A DNA stretch of 64,000 nucleotides from Perlabentimonas sp034003245 (GCA_034003245.1 JAVEYY010000012.1:49214-113213), one strand, 5' to 3'; positions 17,268 to 27,052 are shown, numbered from the stretch's first letter. Notes: generated from the letters alone by a model not told the origin. Made by a program: numbers and translations.

Positions 17268-17776
17268 ATTGTAGGGCTACAATGGGCATTTAAAAACTCA
17301 GGCAAGGGATTGTAGGGGTTGTTTTCCATGAATCTGATTGTGGGCATGGCATTGCAGGGGTTGTTTTCCATGAATCTGGTCGTGGGCATGGCATTGCAGG
17401 GGTTGTTTTCCATGAATCTGGTTGTGGGCAAGGCATTGCAGGGGTTATTTTTCATGAATCTGGTCGTGGGCATGGCATTGTAGGGGTTGTTTTCCATGAA
17501 TCTGGTCGTGGGCATGGCATTGTAGGGGTTGTTTTCCATGAATCTGGTCGTGGGCATGGCATTGCAGGGGTTGTTTTCCATGAATCTGGTCGTGGGCATG
17601 GCAGTTGCAGGTGTTTTTTCCTTGCCAGAAATCCAGGCATGGCAGTTGCAGGTGTTTTTCCCTTGCCAGAAAATCAGGCATGGCAGTTGCAGGTGTTTTT
17701 CCCTTGCCCAGAACCTCAAGCAGGGCATTGCAGGGCTACAATGGGCTTAATTAAACCTCAGGCTGGCGATTGTAAG
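17268..17776. repeat. double tandem array: about 7 x 42 bp then 3 x 41 bp, flanked by degenerate copies
   Basis: Array 1: TTGTTTTCCATGAATCT recurs exactly every 42 bp at 17319, 17361, 17403, 17445, 17487, 17529 and 17571, with few substitutions. Array 2: ATGGCAGTTGCAGGTG recurs every 41 bp at 17598, 17639 and 17680. Both units contain GGCA-TTGCAGG cores, so the second probably arose from the first. A related 20-bp block (ATTGTAGGGCTACAATGGGC at 17268; one change at 17727) brackets the arrays in the same orientation and holds a 7-bp inverted repeat. The 42-bp unit keeps a 14-codon frame open on both strands, but the 41-bp unit shifts frame at each copy and no start, signal or homologous protein is evident, so I regard it as non-coding. 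Confidence 0.85.
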
Positions 17777-18031
17777 CTAATGGAGATACCGATAGGAATA
17801 CGCTTATCGCCATACACAATCTTTTAGGTTTAACCCTGCAGCTATTGCACACAAAATGTATCAGCTTATTGCTACTCCCAATAGGACTAATGGGTCCATA
17901 CACCTATAGGATGAGCACTTTTAAGGCCAGTAAGCAGTGCAATGAAGTGTAGGCCAAATCCCTAATAAGCTATAATAAGGCTAGAGCCGAATCATCTATC
18001 AAAAATTTCGCGCGGACACCACTAGCACCAG

Positions 18032-18660
18032 TTATCCCTTCCGATACCGATATCTCGCCCCAGCAATTAGCATTAAGGCCAGCAGTACAAAAACCATGGT
18101 AATGGCCACACTATTTATAGTCACGCTCCTATACCCCAGCTTGCTTACATCAACAAAAAAGTAGGGGTATATGCCCGTAAAAGCACCCCTTACTAAAGTA
18201 AATACCAAGTACAATGCCGGGTATACAAGCTGCTTGTAGGCTAGGCTATACGATAAAACTTTTTGGGTGTGTAGTAAAGCCAGTAGAAAAGGTAAAGCAG
18301 GGGCACTACGGTATGCAACAGCTCATCGACAGCTTTCTGAAATCCCTGAGGGCTCCATGTTCCACGGAGCAAAAGGCTATAAATAGCACCCACAACAATT
18401 ATGTAAACCAGTATTGCGGTTTGAGTATTGGCATTACAGAGGATGGTGCAACACCTCTTAGGCTCAAAGGCAAAAGCGGTGAATGCCGCAGCAACCATAA
18501 TATTGGTGAGGATGGTAAAGTAGCTGAAAAGGTTAACCATCGCAAACGTTGCATCGCCCTCTGCATTTCGATAGGTAACTACAAACTGCGCTATTACTGC
18601 AAACCAGGTTACAACTGCTCCAATTACTGCGAAGAGTTTCTGATTATTAGGATTACTCAT
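18032..18660 (-). pseudogene. Pr6Pr-family membrane protein gene broken by a 5-bp tandem duplication
   Basis: Upstream frame (18241-18660) encodes five hydrophobic segments and ends FYWLYYTPKKFYRIA-stop; the downstream frame continues SLAYKQLVYPALYLVF then LVRGAFTGIYPYFFVDV, the C-terminal signature of Pr6Pr-type membrane proteins. At the junction the sequence AGGCT is tandemly duplicated (18238-18247). Removing one copy gives the continuous reading RIAYKQLVYPAL, a protein of about 207 residues with six TM segments, normal for the family. Thus the break is a single +5 event, either a recent mutation, a reversible slippage, or an assembly fault. Function of the family is not established. Confidence 0.85.
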
Positions 18661-18697
18661 TGAAAGAATATGATTGATTATAACGATCTAGAAAAAA

Positions 18698-19714
18698 CTA
18701 TTTTACCTCCTCGCGCCCATCGGCATATTTGGCAAAGCGCCCTGCGCTGCGGGGATGCACATGATCGTAACGGCTCCAGGGCCATCCACCAAACTGTGTT
18801 TTCTGATAATCTCTTATGGCCTGATGGATTTCCTGTTGAGTATTCATCACAAATGGTCCATGCTGCACCACGGGCTCCTCAATAGGCATTCCCTGTAGCA
18901 GGAGTAGTAGGCTATCGGAGCTGCCGCTCTCCACCACCACATCGTGCCCGGCAAACATCTCGATGGAGTTCATGGGCGACACTTCAATGCCGGCAACCCT
19001 AATGGAATTGCCCTTGTAGAAGTAAAGCATACGCTTCACCTCGGGCGATGCAGCTGGAATTACCCATTTTGCCCCGGCTTCCATTCTTACTGGCCAAATG
19101 GCAACCTCGTTGGCAGGGTCGGCAGCCCACGAATCGGGGGCTGGGGGTGGTGCAGCAATATCGCCATACTTTCCAGCAACCAGGTATATTTCTACGGCAT
19201 GTCCCTGCTCATCCTTTAGTTTAACAGTAGGAACATCCTCGGCCCAAAGCATGGCGTAGTGAGGATCGCAGAACTTGCGTGATTGGGGCAGGTTAAGCCA
19301 TATCTGGAAAAGCTCCAGATGATTCTCCTTGTCGCTGTTTACCAACGGGAACATCTCGCAGTGCTGCAAACCAGCGCCAGCAGTCATCCATTGCACATCG
19401 CCACTACCGTACCTGCCCGATGCGCCATGCGAATCGGAATGATCGACAAATCCCTTAAGAACAATGGTAACCGTTTCGAATCCCCGGTGGGGATGGGCCG
19501 GGAATCCTGGAACTGTTTCACCATGGTACATTCGCCATCCATCCTTAACGGTAAAATCCTGGCCTAAATATCTACCCGCAAGAGTTGCATCGGGCCCCAT
19601 TTCGCCATTACCTTTGGGGTAGAAATCGAGATGATGAACACAAAATAAAAATGGGTCAACGGTATTCCACATGAACCCAAGTGGTTTAATGTTGTTGATG
19701 ATCTTATTGTACAT
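18698..19714 (-). CDS. pirin family protein
   Basis: A 338-residue bicupin. The N-terminal cupin carries the pirin metal ligands: His74 and His76 in HPHRGFET, and His118 and Glu120 in AGAGLQHCEMFP. The C-terminal cupin has RMLYFYKGNSIRVAGIEV. Length is slightly above the usual 230-300 residues because of an N-terminal extension and a C-terminal tail ending FGGWPWSRYDHVHPRSAGRF, typical of one bacterial subfamily. Pirins bind Fe and some have quercetinase activity; the substrate here cannot be inferred. Single gene, followed closely by the broken Pr6Pr gene on the same strand. Confidence 0.92.
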   Translation of the reverse strand: MYNKIINNIKPLGFMWNTVDPFLFCVHHLDFYPKGNGEMGPDATLAGRYLGQDFTVKDGWRMYHGETVPGFPAHPHRGFETVTIVLKGFVDHSDSHGASGRYGSGDVQWMTAGAGLQHCEMFPLVNSDKENHLELFQIWLNLPQSRKFCDPHYAMLWAEDVPTVKLKDEQGHAVEIYLVAGKYGDIAAPPPAPDSWAADPANEVAIWPVRMEAGAKWVIPAASPEVKRMLYFYKGNSIRVAGIEVSPMNSIEMFAGHDVVVESGSSDSLLLLLQGMPIEEPVVQHGPFVMNTQQEIHQAIRDYQKTQFGGWPWSRYDHVHPRSAGRFAKYADGREEVK

Positions 19715-19854
19715 GGCAGAAATATTAGTGAATGAATTATGGTAGGGGAAATATACGTTTTTTTATTGGTAGTGTGGTTCTGAGTTATTAACAAATCGTC
19801 ATGCCGCAGCTTATTTGATCACAATTTTACTACATTAGCACAAATTATTTACAG

Positions 19855-22800
19855 ATGAGCGGCTTTAACCTCTACAGCAAACTTTTAACCGCATATGTAT
19901 CAAGAATAACTTTGGTACTGTTACTGTTATTGATGGTTCTGTTGGCTGATGCAAAAAACACAATCCGTGTTGGGATTTACCAGAACGACCCAAAAGTTTT
20001 TATCGATAAGAGTGGTACGCCCAAGGGGATCCTTGTGGACATTATGAATGAAATTGCAATACGTGAGGGATGGAAAATTCAGTACGTATTTGGTACCTGG
20101 AGCGAAAACATCAAAAGGTTAGACTCATTTGAAATTGATATTCTTTTGGACGTCTCATACTCCGAGGAGAGGGCAAAACGCTTTACCTTAAATAAGGTAT
20201 TTGTAATCGACGACTGGTTAGAGGTTTTTACAACATCCGAACAACCATTGGAATCGGTATTAAAACTGGAGGGGAAAAGGCTTGCTGTACTTGAAGGCTC
20301 CATACAGGAGCAATTTATGGAGAGGGATGTAAAGAAAGAGTTTAACATCGATTTCACAGTAGTCCCATTTCCCGACTACCCTAAGGCTGTGGAATCGCTA
20401 AGGAATGGAGATACCGATGTAATTGTTGCCTCGAGATTTTTCTACTTTTCGAAGGAGCGAACCCAGGATATTTGGCCAACTTCGATAATTCTCCGGCCAT
20501 CGTTCACATTTTTTGCTTTTCCAAAGCATCAGAGCAAAACTCTCATTAGCACTATCGATAATCAGCTAATGGATATGAAGAACGATGCCGAATCGGTGTA
20601 CTACAAATCCATTAAAGAATGGATAAAACCTCGTATAAACCCATATGGTACTTTCCTACGATGGGCGGTAATTCTTATTGTTTCTGTTATTGTTGCTGCC
20701 GGTGTGTTTATTGTGATCTTACGCCACGAAATAAAAGTTCGAACAGAGAAGCTTCAGCTTAGCAACCAAAACATCAAAAATATTAACTCTGAGCTGGAAA
20801 ACGTTATATATGAGTACCAAAAGGTTGAGAAGGAACTCACCAAGTTCAGGTTTATGGTTGAGAATGCCCGTCAGGAGATATTTCTGGCTAAACCGAAAGG
20901 CGAGCTGGTTTACGTCAACAACGCAACCTGCAACAGCCTTGGATACTCGGCCGCAGAGCTGTTAAATGGAGGGATAAAGCTTTTCGATTCCATTTATGGC
21001 AAGAAACCTGAAGAGCTATTCAACGCACTAAAGCAAGGCGAACTCCCAGCCTACGAAACAACCCACTTTACCAAGGGAGGTCGCAAACTCCATAAGCTGG
21101 TAAAATCATTCTATATCGAAATTAGTGACGAAGGCTTTAGCTGCCACTTTGCAGAGGATATAACCAGTCAGAAAAAGGCCACGAAGGCTCTTCAGGAGAG
21201 CCAAATGCTCTTCCAAACCTTAGCCAAGATGTCGCCAGTAGGTATTTTCCGCACCCGTGCCGATGGATACACAACTTACGTTAATCCCAAATGGTGCGAG
21301 CTGTCGGGCATTTCGCTGGAACATGCCCAGGGCGACAGCTGGATCAATGCCGTTCACCCCGACGACCGCGAAATAGTTCTAAACCAGTGGAAAGAACGAT
21401 CCAGTAAGGGACTTCCCTCGAATGCGGAATACCGTTTCGTACATGAGGATGACAGTATTGTTTGGGTTTTAGGTCATGCACTCCCTGAAAAGAACGGGAA
21501 TGAGATAATTGGCTTTATCGGCACTATCACCGACATTACTTCGCAAAAGCAAACAGAGCTTCTGCTCGGTCAGAAAGCCCAAGAGATAAAACTACAATCG
21601 GACAGGTATTTAGAGCTCCTTAATCTGGCCACCGATGCTTTCTTTCATGGAGACTCAAAGGGGAATCTTATAATGGTTAATAAGGCGGCATGTGAGCTAA
21701 CCGGTTACTCATCGGAGGAATTGCTTTCAATGAACCTGAAGGAGCTGTTCTCTAGCAACGAGATCAACCATAAACCCCTAAGGTACGACCTGTTGGAACA
21801 GGGTATAATCCTTAAAAACGAGAGGCAGATAAAAACTAAAACTGGAGATTACTCCTATGTGGAGATGAACTCCAAGAAGATGCCCGACGGGACCTACCAA
21901 TCTTTCTTTAGAAATATTACCGAACGGAAAAATACCGAACTACTTCTGCAGCAGAAGGCCGATGAGATTGCTGCGCAGAACGAGGAGTATCGTCAGCTTA
22001 ATACTGAACTCACCAAGGCTAAAGCAAAAGCGGAGGAGAGCGATAAGCTAAAATCGGCCTTCTTGGCAAACATGAGCCACGAGATTAGAACGCCCATGAA
22101 TGCCATCTGCGGATTCTCCAGGCTACTCGACCGAAATAATCTAGACGAGGGCAAACGTCGCGACTACATAGATATAATCAACACAAACTCTCAGCAATTG
22201 CTAGGAATTATTAACGACATAGTTGATATTTCGAAAATTGAATCGGGGCTGGTTACGCTCTCCACCAGCGAGTTCGACATTGCTGATATGATCAGCAACA
22301 TAGTAAAAACCTTAACCCCGACTCTGCCCTCGGATGAGGTTGTGCTTAGCTTCTCAAACGGGATTCCCTCGTCGCAAAGTAAGATTATTGGCGATGAAAC
22401 AAAGGCACGCCAAGTACTAACCAACCTAGTGGTTAATGCGATAAAATTTACTGCTAAAGGGAGCATTATAGTAAGATGTAGACTAATTGACGAGAAGTAT
22501 CTGGAGTTTGAGGTGAAAGATACCGGGATAGGAATCCCAGAGGAGTCTGTTGAGAAAGTTTTTGAACGATTCCATCAGGTTGAAGGGGCCTCAAATGAAA
22601 GCCGGAAAGGAACCGGTCTTGGATTGGCAATCTCCAAAGGCTTTGTGGAGTTAATGGGTGGGAAAATTTGGGCACAATCCAAGTTAGGCCAGGGATCGTC
22701 ATTCTTTTTCACTCTTCCTTACCATCCCGCTTCAAATCCCGAAGCTAAACCCCATAAAACCATAGTGGAAGCTACAGATAAGGTTTGGAAAGATAAAACC

Positions 22801-23151
22801 ATTTTGATTGCCGAGGACGATGAGCCAACCCTGTTCTACTTAACCGAAGTCCTTGCCAGCTCGGGAGCAAATATTGTATGTGTAAGTAATGGGCAGGATG
22901 CAGTGGAAAAATGTAAATCGGGCAACAAGGTCGATATTGTACTAATGGACATTAAACTCCCAATACTTGATGGATTTGAGGCCACAGTGCAGATTCGCAA
23001 GTTTAACAAAACCTTGCCCATTATTGCCCAAACAGCATACGCGTTCCCTTCGGATCATCAAAAGGCAAAGGAGGTGGGGTGTGATGCTTTTATCACCAAA
23101 CCCATCGACAGGGAAGTGCTAATTGAAACCATTAAGCAGCTACTCGGATAA
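19855..23151 (+). CDS. hybrid sensor histidine kinase with periplasmic solute-binding domain
   Basis: A 1098-residue hybrid kinase. N-terminal signal/TM, then a family-3 solute-binding (SBP_bac_3) sensor domain (about 35-255, IRVGIYQNDPKVFIDKSGTP, GDTDVIVASRFFYF), TM (about 268-290), coiled segment, three PAS domains (about 330-450, 455-575, 590-710), HisKA with His742 (FLANMSHEIRTPMNAICG), HATPase (about 845-965; NLVVNAIKFT, DTGIGIPEESVEKVFERF, GTGLGLAI) and a receiver with Asp1032 (LMDIKLPILDGFEA) and KPI. The fused receiver suggests a phosphorelay whose Hpt partner is not in the window. It ends one base before the stop of the convergent transporter gene. Ligand unknown, likely a small polar solute. 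Confidence 0.93.
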   Translation: MSGFNLYSKLLTAYVSRITLVLLLLLMVLLADAKNTIRVGIYQNDPKVFIDKSGTPKGILVDIMNEIAIREGWKIQYVFGTWSENIKRLDSFEIDILLDVSYSEERAKRFTLNKVFVIDDWLEVFTTSEQPLESVLKLEGKRLAVLEGSIQEQFMERDVKKEFNIDFTVVPFPDYPKAVESLRNGDTDVIVASRFFYFSKERTQDIWPTSIILRPSFTFFAFPKHQSKTLISTIDNQLMDMKNDAESVYYKSIKEWIKPRINPYGTFLRWAVILIVSVIVAAGVFIVILRHEIKVRTEKLQLSNQNIKNINSELENVIYEYQKVEKELTKFRFMVENARQEIFLAKPKGELVYVNNATCNSLGYSAAELLNGGIKLFDSIYGKKPEELFNALKQGELPAYETTHFTKGGRKLHKLVKSFYIEISDEGFSCHFAEDITSQKKATKALQESQMLFQTLAKMSPVGIFRTRADGYTTYVNPKWCELSGISLEHAQGDSWINAVHPDDREIVLNQWKERSSKGLPSNAEYRFVHEDDSIVWVLGHALPEKNGNEIIGFIGTITDITSQKQTELLLGQKAQEIKLQSDRYLELLNLATDAFFHGDSKGNLIMVNKAACELTGYSSEELLSMNLKELFSSNEINHKPLRYDLLEQGIILKNERQIKTKTGDYSYVEMNSKKMPDGTYQSFFRNITERKNTELLLQQKADEIAAQNEEYRQLNTELTKAKAKAEESDKLKSAFLANMSHEIRTPMNAICGFSRLLDRNNLDEGKRRDYIDIINTNSQQLLGIINDIVDISKIESGLVTLSTSEFDIADMISNIVKTLTPTLPSDEVVLSFSNGIPSSQSKIIGDETKARQVLTNLVVNAIKFTAKGSIIVRCRLIDEKYLEFEVKDTGIGIPEESVEKVFERFHQVEGASNESRKGTGLGLAISKGFVELMGGKIWAQSKLGQGSSFFFTLPYHPASNPEAKPHKTIVEATDKVWKDKTILIAEDDEPTLFYLTEVLASSGANIVCVSNGQDAVEKCKSGNKVDIVLMDIKLPILDGFEATVQIRKFNKTLPIIAQTAYAFPSDHQKAKEVGCDAFITKPIDREVLIETIKQLLG

Positions 23152-24024
23152 CTAGCGGCTTCGCCGGTTTACAATGTATACACCGCTTAAAACCAAGGCT
23201 CCGCCTACTATTTGGTTTATGCTTAAGCCCTCTCCCAGAAGAGGTATGGCCAGCAAAGCGGTGACAACTGACTGCGAAAGAAGCGTAACCGATACATTGG
23301 TACCCTTTAAATGACCAAGCGCATAGTTAATGCATATCCACCCTCCGAAGTGCGCTATTAGCCCCAAACCACCCAGAGCGGCCCATGTTGTAGTAGAGTA
23401 TCCAAAGAATGGATTCCCTATAAGGAGATTGGCAAAAAACAGTAGAATTACCATAAACACAATGGAGAAGGTCATAAAAGTAATTGTATCGACCCTTTTG
23501 CGCGAATCGAGTGTGAAGATTAGGTAGAGCGCGTAAAAAAATCCTGCCACTATGGAGAGCAGGTCTCCGTAGTTAAACTGCATCGATTGCCACGCCTGCA
23601 AACCAATAAGAACATTAAGTCCCACTAAGGCGAGCAGTAATCCGTACCAGAATTTTGGCGCCAAGCGCTCACGAAAAACCACCAGCGAAATTAGCCCAAC
23701 CCAAACCGGAGCATTATTGGCCAGGAGCGTAGCCGTGGCAGCAGATGTGAGTAATATGGCAGTATTCCAGAGGAATAGATCGAAGGCAAAGAACACCGCT
23801 CCAATAAAGATGAGCCATAAATCGCGATGCGAGGGAACTTTCATCCCCTTGTACATCCAAATTGGTAATATTGCAATACCTGCAATTAATACACGGTAAA
23901 AGGTAGATACCGATCCCGGCACATTCGCAATCTTCACAAAGATTGCCGAAAAACCAATACACAAAATCCCAACCACCAGGGCAATATACGCCAACGAGGG
24001 CGATGCGAGTATCCTCTTAACCAC
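23152..24024 (-). CDS. DMT-superfamily (EamA) transporter
   Basis: A 290-residue integral membrane protein with ten hydrophobic helices in two EamA repeats (about 12-145 and 155-287; GLIAHFGGWICINYALGHLKG and SVTLLSQSVVTALLAIPLLGE are typical of the second). Such transporters export metabolites or amino acids; substrate unknown. It is convergent with the hybrid kinase with no gap, and divergent from truA with about 110 bp between starts. Confidence 0.88.
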   Translation of the reverse strand: MVKRILASPSLAYIALVVGILCIGFSAIFVKIANVPGSVSTFYRVLIAGIAILPIWMYKGMKVPSHRDLWLIFIGAVFFAFDLFLWNTAILLTSAATATLLANNAPVWVGLISLVVFRERLAPKFWYGLLLALVGLNVLIGLQAWQSMQFNYGDLLSIVAGFFYALYLIFTLDSRKRVDTITFMTFSIVFMVILLFFANLLIGNPFFGYSTTTWAALGGLGLIAHFGGWICINYALGHLKGTNVSVTLLSQSVVTALLAIPLLGEGLSINQIVGGALVLSGVYIVNRRSR

Positions 24025-24103
24025 TCTTTTCGAAATTTGACCGCAAATCTACAGCCGATTTTTGGCATTTGCTCAACTTCTCCAATAAATCTAAAGTAAT
24101 TAC

Positions 24104-24111
24104 TAGATTTG
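24104..24111 (+). promoter_or_regulatory. -7 promoter box of truA-like gene
   Basis: TAGATTTG fits TAnnTTTG; it implies a start of transcription near 24118 and fixes the TTG at 24135 as the likely translation start. Confidence 0.5.
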
Positions 24112-24134
24112 CCCCACAATTAAATCGGAACCCA

Positions 24135-24935
24135 TTGAGATACTTTGTTGAGATAAGCTATAAGGGATTTAACTACCGGGGCTGGCAACGGCAACCCGAC
24201 GTACCAACCATTCAGGAAACTATTGAGAGTTGTATGAGCAGGGTTTTACACAAACCCATAACCTGTATAGGATGCGGGAGAACCGATGCCATGGTTCATG
24301 CCAGCCAGTTCTTTTTCCATTTCGACTTTTACAATCCCATTGATTTCGATCTCAAATTTCGGCTCAATAAAATGCTTCCGGCTGATATATGCATCATCAA
24401 CATACATCAGGTTGACGATTACCCACACGCTCAATTCAGCGCTATCAGGCGCACATACGATTACCTAATTCACACGCAAAAAGATCCATTCTTAAGCGAG
24501 CAAAGCGCGCTTTACCAGTTGGAGTTTGATCTACACAAAATGCTTAGGGCATTACATTTAATCCCTGGACAAACCGATTTTGCAAACCTTTGCCTATGCC
24601 CTAGTCACCAAAGCACAACCATTTGCGAGGTGAAATCGGTTAAACTAATGGTAAACAAGCGCAGTAAGATGTTACGCATAAGCATTTCGGCCAATAGATT
24701 CCTGCAAGGAATGGTGCGAATTATTGTTCAGCAGCTTATCTGGGTGGGCACGGGGGAGTTGAGCCTCGAGGAGTTTGAGTTACAGTTAAATGGGACAAAA
24801 AAGATTACAAACCACAAACCCGCTTATCCACAAGGTCTTTACCTATCGAAAGTTCAATACCCATTCCTTAACTCAACAAATTCGTCCAACTTTTTTAGCC
24901 TGATGGATGATGCCCAGTGGGAGGAAATTCAATAG
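24135..24935 (+). CDS. truA: TruA-family tRNA pseudouridine synthase
   Basis: Start TTG 24135 gives 266 residues beginning MRYFVEISYKGFNYRGWQ, the conserved TruA N-terminus, and fits the -7 box 24 bp upstream; the open frame reaches back to TTG 24069 but those residues do not fit. The catalytic Asp51 lies in GCGRTDAMVHASQ, and FSAIRRTYDYLIH and NRFLQGMVRIIVQQLIWVG are further TruA blocks. The family isomerises U38-U40 in tRNA anticodon stems. The canonical GRTDAGVHA motif has Met for Gly, so this may be a second Bacteroidota TruA-like paralogue with a changed target. Confidence 0.85.
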   Translation: MRYFVEISYKGFNYRGWQRQPDVPTIQETIESCMSRVLHKPITCIGCGRTDAMVHASQFFFHFDFYNPIDFDLKFRLNKMLPADICIINIHQVDDYPHAQFSAIRRTYDYLIHTQKDPFLSEQSALYQLEFDLHKMLRALHLIPGQTDFANLCLCPSHQSTTICEVKSVKLMVNKRSKMLRISISANRFLQGMVRIIVQQLIWVGTGELSLEEFELQLNGTKKITNHKPAYPQGLYLSKVQYPFLNSTNSSNFFSLMDDAQWEEIQ

Positions 24936-24946
24936 TTATTTGATCT

Positions 24947-25582
24947 TCATGCCTTAAACCGAATTGTTCGGCCATTCACATCTAACGAGGTAAATCCATA
25001 CTTATCGGCAATATACTCCAGCGCACGCTGATGGTAGAAGAACACATGAGTAGGATCGTTCTTGTAGTACCATTTCAAAAAATCTATATCCTCGGTGTAA
25101 ATATCTGTCATACATATCAATTCACCATCAGGTTTAAGCATCGACCTGAGCTGGGCAAACTCCTTGTTGGGTTTATTAAAATGTTCAATTACTTCACAGC
25201 ATACAATGTAATCGTATTGTGAGGTCAGCAAATCAATGTTATTACAGAAAAATGGGTCGTACTGCACGATATTGTATGCTTTTTCCTTTAGCATCTGGGA
25301 GATAACTGGGCCGGGGCCAGCACCAAAATCGAGTCCAAAGTGTTGCGGGGTAAACTCCGAGATTACAACATCAACAAGAGGTCGAACAAAGTTGCGGTAT
25401 CCGGGATCGAAAACATCGTTATTGTGCTCAAGGTACCGCTCCTTCTCATTTTCGTAGCCTAGCAAATTATCAGGATCGACAAATATTGAATTACAGCCAT
25501 TACACCTAAAATAAGTGCGTTTTCGGTAGATAAAAAAGTGAGTTGAGTCGTTTTCGCAGAGTGGACATTTTGGGATTCCCAT
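24947..25582 (-). CDS. class I SAM-dependent methyltransferase with N-terminal zinc ribbon
   Basis: A 211-residue protein. Four cysteines (Cys6, Cys9, Cys27, Cys30: CPLC and CNGC) make a small zinc ribbon, followed by a Rossmann methyltransferase with motif I FGLDFGAGPGPV (about 82-93), acidic motif II VQYDPFF, and YIVCCEVIEHF as post-II. The HVFFYHQRALEYIADKYGF segment is common in methyltransferases of this cluster. Substrate unknown. Convergent with truA, with an 11-bp gap; no conserved operon partner. Confidence 0.85.
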   Translation of the reverse strand: MGIPKCPLCENDSTHFFIYRKRTYFRCNGCNSIFVDPDNLLGYENEKERYLEHNNDVFDPGYRNFVRPLVDVVISEFTPQHFGLDFGAGPGPVISQMLKEKAYNIVQYDPFFCNNIDLLTSQYDYIVCCEVIEHFNKPNKEFAQLRSMLKPDGELICMTDIYTEDIDFLKWYYKNDPTHVFFYHQRALEYIADKYGFTSLDVNGRTIRFKA

Positions 25583-25735
25583 AGGGCCTTAGTTAGAGTA
25601 AGGAAACGACAAACATATGAAAATTGATTTGAAATAAACAGGAATATTAGGCTAATTGGCTAATATCAACAAATCCCCATAATAAATATGGAAATATTGA
25701 CTTAAACTGGAACCCTGTCATTGAGGTTCCCAATG

Positions 25736-26851
25736 TCATTTTACATCATAATCGATAATTCGGTCAAAGGACACTTTCTCGGGATTGGATTTTGCGCTAA
25801 TGCTTAAACTTCCCCGTTCGGGGGTGAAATCAAGGGTGAATACATTACCTAGCTGCTCGAAATACGTCCAATTGCCGTTATTAATTACAGCCATTTCCAA
25901 AATTTCTGTTGATTCAATTTCTAGATGGAGTATTTCGCCAGCCTTTAACTTTTTGCTGTGAGGCAGAGAAATTACCTTGAGGGAAAAAGGAATACTGTAC
26001 GTTTCTGGAAACCCGGAAAAAAGTCCATTAGCTATCTGATCGAAAATTACTTTCCCGTTAAACCCCAATTCAAAAAATGTTGATTGCACATAGGGTAACT
26101 TTTCAAAGGATTGTTTTGAAATGGGTCTTTCAATTAGCTGCCACTTTGGATCCTCTGGTAAATGGGAGAATATGAAGTTATATGGATCGGTATTGAACCA
26201 AAACTCGTCATACTTTTTGATGCTCTTTAGCTTGCCATTCTCAGTAACGCCATTACCCTCGGCCCAGGTTATATCAAAAAGTTTCCAAGCCCCATCGATT
26301 TTGATTAAATTCCAAGCATGATTTGTATCGGAGAATTTACTCCCCGGGGTATAGCTATAACCCTTAGAATAACCAGAAACCTTCTCAATTTCTAACCCCG
26401 CCAAGGTTCCCATTACCTTAAAGAGTTCACTGAAACCCTCGCATACTGCAATCCTATACTTGAACACCCCCTCTGCCGACACATCGGAATATTTGCCCGT
26501 ATTATACCCACGATCATCATAGGTTACATTATTGGTAATCCAGCGAAAAATAACTCTAGCTTTTTCAATATCACTGTAAGTGGGTTTTATGAGGTAATCA
26601 ACCAGTAATTCCATATTCGACGAATATGTACTGGGAACGTTAAGGGCATAATCATCAAGCTCTTTAAACCTTTGTTTCAACGATTCTCCCTCAAAATCTG
26701 TAAACAACAGGGTATTTTCATAAATCAATGGAGTTGCTGAACTTGTTTTGATTGGAGGAGTCGATAAGATTAAGAAACTAGCAATTATGCCAGTAACCAT
26801 TATGTTCACGAAAGCTATCATAGGTAGTTTTTTAAAAATAACTGAGAACAA
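25736..26851 (-). CDS. transglutaminase-like (KY-type) cysteine protease homologue
   Basis: A 371-residue protein with an N-terminal membrane anchor or signal (about 10-30). The transglutaminase core has a full catalytic triad: Cys137 (AVCEGFSELF), His178 (TNHAWN) and Asp193 (LFDITWAEG), preceded by RVIFRWITNNVTYD. This order is that of bacterial proteins related to the kyphoscoliosis peptidase. The C-terminal part is beta-rich. Such proteins are secreted or periplasmic peptidases or structural proteins; the substrate is unknown. Monocistronic, next to the left end of the integrated element. Confidence 0.85.
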   Translation of the reverse strand: MFSVIFKKLPMIAFVNIMVTGIIASFLILSTPPIKTSSATPLIYENTLLFTDFEGESLKQRFKELDDYALNVPSTYSSNMELLVDYLIKPTYSDIEKARVIFRWITNNVTYDDRGYNTGKYSDVSAEGVFKYRIAVCEGFSELFKVMGTLAGLEIEKVSGYSKGYSYTPGSKFSDTNHAWNLIKIDGAWKLFDITWAEGNGVTENGKLKSIKKYDEFWFNTDPYNFIFSHLPEDPKWQLIERPISKQSFEKLPYVQSTFFELGFNGKVIFDQIANGLFSGFPETYSIPFSLKVISLPHSKKLKAGEILHLEIESTEILEMAVINNGNWTYFEQLGNVFTLDFTPERGSLSISAKSNPEKVSFDRIIDYDVK

Positions 26852-26990
26852 GTTAGTCAGATTTTTGATAATACGGCCTTAAATGAATGGTTTTTCGAAG
26901 TTCTTTTATGGAGTAGCCATTATTTGGATTTGCAAAAAGAGTTGCAATTTGAGCAATTGTGATTTTTGGCTCTTGGTGGTATATTATGCA

Positions 26991-27027
26991 AAAAAGCCGC
27001 TGCAATAATCAAATTGCAACGGCTTTT
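26991..27027 (-). terminator. ancestral tRNA-Pro terminator, now separated from its gene
   Basis: Arms AAAAGCCG-TGCAA and TTGCA-CGGCTTTT with T-runs in both directions. On the minus strand it lies just beyond the 17-bp attL copy of the tRNA-Pro 3' end, exactly where a terminator for that tRNA would sit if the element were absent. No other nearby gene reads into it. Confidence 0.7.
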
Positions 27028-27035
27028 CTTTTTTA

Positions 27036-27052
27036 TTGTCGGGGTGGCAGGA
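27036..27052 (-). repeat. attL
   Basis: TTGTCGGGGTGGCAGGA, identical to 34511-34527. This copy carries only the last 14 bases of the tRNA and is followed, on the minus strand, by the ancestral terminator. Confidence 0.85.

Noticed and set aside
17240..17728. 162-codon minus-strand frame with 14-residue repeats
   Set aside because: It follows the 42-bp repeat period; the 41-bp units shift frame, there is no start signal, and overlapping frames exist on both strands.
17268..17776. CRISPR array
   Set aside because: Units are contiguous tandem copies without unique spacers, and no cas genes are present.
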